Source: Lichenostomus cassidix (lineage: Eukaryota; Chordata; Aves; Passeriformes; Meliphagidae). Taken from it: DNA of 64,000 bases. Below the pieces are notes generated by a model. That model was not told the DNA's origin. It saw only the letters and a list, made by a program, of their open reading frames with translations, and did no database searches. Every line of letters begins with the position of its first letter. The first letter of the stretch is position 1. Below are positions 60,960 to 64,000 of this stretch, piece after piece. Both the position numbers and the translations under genes were made by a program. The DNA lies in NCBI GenBank assembly GCA_008360975.2, contig CM039211.1, positions 72,127,965 to 72,191,964 on the forward strand. Reading direction: 5' to 3'.

Positions 60960-61242
60960 CTAGGGCGCAAAAATATGTAAACAATGGTGAAAGGGGAAGC
61001 AGGGACTGAGGTGATCAATATCATCACCTGAAGGTGTGATTGGAGAATTAGGGACCAATATGCTAATGAGACAAAACCTATAAAAGGTAAAGAGCTCATG
61101 ACCCAAAGTCCATTTTGGGTGTAGTCCCCAAGGGAGACTTTGCTTGCCTGAATCTACCTTGAAGGCCTCCAATAAATTTTTCTGCTTTTTATACTCCTAC
61201 TTTTTCTTGGCCTCTGTTTCAAGCAGCCTGTTTTAGGCATCA
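60960..61242 (+). mobile_element. Probable retroviral LTR fragment
   Basis: TATAAAA at 61079-61085, AATAAA at 61171-61176 followed by T-rich sequence, and a possible CA end at 61241-61242 give the U3-R-U5 order of a short bird LTR. The left end is undefined and no target duplication was found. Confidence 0.45.
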
Positions 61243-62487
61243 CTTATCCCTGAGAGGTTTGCAGAACTGCTGAGAAGCAGCAAAGGAGGTGTCACAGAAA
61301 TAAGTTACATCTAAGGTGCTTGAGAAACAGGCTGAGTGAGACTGAGATATCCAGGCTTTCCCCACTGATCATCAAAGGCTTTTCTCCTTATTGCAGAAGT
61401 GTTCATTTTTTCATATTCTGCCTGCAATGAAAATTCTAAAATGTTTTCCCCCTGACTCGAACCTCCTGCATGCAGAAGTTGTCTCTCATTTTCACCACCA
61501 GCAGGTGCCAAAGGAGGAATTACACACGAGGGATGCAATTAGCTGCAGCCTAAACTCTGCTGAGACTCCATGGGATGGTCCTTCACAGCAAATTAAACCA
61601 TCCACTAGGTCCTTCCCAGGTCTGGAAATCGTGGCTGTAAGCATTTTGCTGACTCCCTGGGTGGGAATTCTGCAAGGAATTCACCAGGCTCACATACACC
61701 ATCCAAGCAAAACCAGTGCCACCCTTCAAGCTAGAGCACAGGGCAGGCCAGGGAATTTTGAACCCCAAATAGCTGAGGAGAAATGTCCTCAGGAGTGCTG
61801 TGCAGGAAAGTGACATTGTCCAACAACAGTGCTTCTTGCAGAGGTGCTGCTAACTTGTATGCTGCAGATTTAGGAAATAAACCTAAGGAGGCAATAGAAG
61901 ACCCAGTTGTGATGTGACTGATAATCTTGCCAGTAATTTTTAAACATTCCTTTGTTCCATTTTCCTTCCAAAGAATGATGGCTATTTGTAAGACTTGCAG
62001 AAGTATGTGCTTTTAGGTGAAGCTGTGAGAAAGCAGAAAAAGAAATGCACCCAAACAGTCTGACCTCAGAATGTGAGGCTGTTCCTGTGCTCCTCAAGAG
62101 CACAAAGCCAGATTTTCCACTGGTCACAGGAGGGATAACCACTAACCAGTACTGGAGAAGACAGCTGCCTACAGACATGTCACAAATCCACCCAAGATTT
62201 AAGTTCTCCTGGGAACTTATCCAAAAGCATTCAAAAAGATAACCAAGAATTGTTTATATACTCAGAGAAAAAGGGTAAAAGCCCTGATTACTCAAAATAA
62301 CTGAGCCTGACAGGCAAATGAGTGATTGCACCTCAGAGGATGTACATGTCTGCTCTTCCTCTCCCTGCTAAATCATGGGATAATCTGTCCATAGTAGGAT
62401 TATCTGTAACAAAACAATGCTCTTTGTCTACAGGAACTTGGCTCTGTTTCATCAACATGGGCTTAATCAAAACTCCTCTGTATGACA
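61243..62487. other. Intergenic, nothing recognised
   Basis: No exon or repeat recognised. Confidence 0.4.
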
Positions 62488-62667
62488 ATACTGCCACAGG
62501 TTGCCCAGAGAAGCTGCCCCTGGATCCCTGGCAGTGTCCAAGGCCAGGCTAAACAGGGCTTGGAGGAACCTGGGAGAGTGGAAGATGTCCTTGTTCAGGG
62601 CAGGGAAGTGGAACTGGATGAGCTTTAAATGATCTTTCCAACCCAAACTATTTTATGATTCTATGAG
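62488..62667 (+). mobile_element. CR1 LINE 3' fragment
   Basis: ACTGCCACAGGTTGCCCAGA, GGATCCCTGGCAGTGTCCAA and TATTTTATGATTCTATGAG. Confidence 0.86.
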
Positions 62668-63259
62668 CTGCATTCTACTCCTTAAAACCTTGCCTGTGGA
62701 TGGCCTTAGTCCTGCAGCTTCCCAAGGGAAAGAGAAACCTCCTTTCCCATCTTTCTGGCTGGGAACTACGGCATGGGCAATCCAGGGTCACATGTTTTTA
62801 ACCCTTGCACACTGAAGGACATGCAGCAACAAGGCAGAGCAGTTTTCAAACACCCCAGGGTAACCCCACACCCAGCCCAGTGGGTTGTGGAAGCCCCAGG
62901 AAGAGTTTTCCTGCAGGGACTGCAGAGCCTCTCTGGTTAGCTGCACCAAGGTCTCTGAGGATGTCACATGAGCAGCAGAGCTCTGTGAGAAACCTGCCTG
63001 CCCTGTCTGCCAAGAAGAGCCATTAACTGCTCTTTCCATCCATCAAGTCCACTCCTAACCAGCACAGTCCCTTCACCACCTGCTTTACCTGACCCCAGCT
63101 TTAGACTACCAGTATTTTATCTGCCCTGCAGCGTGACCAAATTTCACTGTGCTGATCCCCTGACTCTGTCCTGCTGTGCTTTAAGGCAGTCTCTTCACAA
63201 TGGGCACAATCCATAAAGGGGCTCAGGATTGGAGAGCAGAGAAATTACTGTGTGGAAAG
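62668..63259. other. Intergenic, nothing recognised
   Basis: No exon or repeat recognised. Confidence 0.4.
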
Positions 63260-63540
63260 GGCAGGCATTGATATCTGCTCTGTGACAGGGACAGAACCCA
63301 GGAAAAGGCTGGAGCTGTGGCAGGGAGGGTTAGGTTGGATATCAGGAGAAGGTTCTTCCCCCAGAGGGTGCTGGCACTGCCCAGGCTCCCCAGGGAATGG
63401 GCACAGCCCCAGAGCTCCAGGAGCATTTGGACAGCACTGCCAGGGATGCACAGGGTGGGATTGTTGGGGTGTCTGTGCAGGGCTGGGAGCTGGATCCCTG
63501 TGGGTCCTCCCAAATCAGGGTGTTCTGTGAATCCTCATGG
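63260..63540 (+). mobile_element. CR1 LINE 3' fragment, GC-rich subfamily
   Basis: GGGTTAGGTTGGATATCAGG, TTCTTCCCCCAGAGGGTGCT and GGGTGTTCTGTGAATCC match a CR1 3' end of another subfamily. Confidence 0.75.
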
Positions 63541-63989
63541 AAGGTCCATCCTGCCCTCAGCTCCCAGGCTCTGCTGCTCTCTGACACTGCAGCATCACCT
63601 CTGCCCAACCCTGAGCTGCACCTCTCCTTCACCCCAATTTCCCACCCTGCTTCCTCAGTCTCCCTCCCTTTGCCACCTGTGCCAAGGATCTTCCCTGCTC
63701 TGGGGAAGCTTCCCTTTCCAGTCCTGCCTGGACAGGAACGCTGGGCTTCCAGCAAGGTCCTGCCAGTGAGCCAAGAGCCACGTGTACACACAGTTGTGAG
63801 CAGGGAGCACTGAGGAATGTAAATTATCTATTGTTTGCTCCAACCCGAATGAGGTGAGAGCTGATATGAACAATGCACTCCCCATAGCACTTCTCCTCCA
63901 CCTTATCAGCCTCTGATCTTAATCCCAGGAGTCAATGCCATCATCCATCACTGTTAATGAGAGCGAGCTCCCCTAGGCAGGGGACTTAC
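63541..63989. other. Intergenic edge, nothing recognised
   Basis: GC-richer than its surroundings, with several overlapping frames on both strands; none has a recognisable domain. Confidence 0.35.
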
Positions 63990-64000
63990 CTCACTCGGTA
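63990..64000 (-). other. Possible partial exon end on the minus strand
   Basis: Read on the minus strand, GTGAG|GTAAGT is a near-perfect splice donor at 63988-63989, with only 11 bp of the putative exon inside the window. Nothing can be said about its product. Confidence 0.15.

Noticed and set aside
63317..63813. Several 138-150-codon frames on both strands near the end
   Set aside because: Overlapping open frames on opposite strands in GC-rich, partly CR1 sequence; no domain visible.
1..64000. tRNA, rRNA or CRISPR-like arrays
   Set aside because: No cloverleaf, rRNA-like block or regularly spaced repeat was recognised; the repeats present are CR1, LTR-like or small tandem duplications.

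Overview
The window is vertebrate nuclear DNA, most likely from a bird and probably a songbird. It is AT-rich and intron-rich. It is littered with 3'-truncated CR1 LINE copies on both strands, recognisable by the bird-typical tail (two or so repeats of ATTCTRTG after 'TTCCAACCCAAACC'). There is no bacterial gene organisation. Only two protein-coding genes can be supported, and they occupy about a quarter of the window as a head-to-tail pair on the + strand.

Gene 1 (coding exons 17678-29697, 8 coding exons, 426 aa) is a single-module urea transporter that reads most like SLC14A2 (UT-A2 type). Gene 2 (coding exons 46367-54254, 8 coding exons, 389 aa) reads most like SLC14A1 (UT-B type). All 14 introns are GT-AG. 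The six internal coding exons have identical lengths in both genes (190, 129, 193, 148, 135 and 50 bp) with identical intron phases (1,2,2,0,1,1,0), so the pair is a tandem duplication. Order and orientation (SLC14A2 then SLC14A1) match the human locus as I recall it. Both products should form facilitative urea channels in the plasma membrane. They differ in the N-terminus, in the C-terminal tail and in two signature positions: G242 replaces the usual Asp in gene 1, and V334 replaces the usual Leu in gene 2.

Layout: 1-17.0 kb, a TATATG-type microsatellite, then non-coding DNA with about eight CR1 fragments; 17.0-17.65 kb, possibly LTR-derived sequence just before exon 1; 17.68-29.70 kb, gene 1, with a ~1 kb CR1 in intron 4 and a solo LTR in intron 5; 30.1-46.3 kb, intergenic, with CR1 pieces, a 210-bp direct repeat and a TATA-box/splice-donor pair at 41.2 kb that could be a non-coding first exon of gene 2; 46.37-54.25 kb, gene 2, with a related solo LTR in intron 6; 54.3-64 kb, 3' flank with CR1s, an LTR-like block near 61 kb and a possible minus-strand splice donor at the very edge.

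The most unusual structure is the pair of related 709-bp LTR-like insertions (26084-26792 and 51295-52003). Each is bounded by TG...CA and by the same 5-bp direct repeat GGTAC. Each abuts the homologous exon 6 of its gene, on the upstream side in gene 1 and on the downstream side in gene 2, where it starts 8 bp into the intron. I saw no RNA gene, CRISPR array or clearly new biological system.
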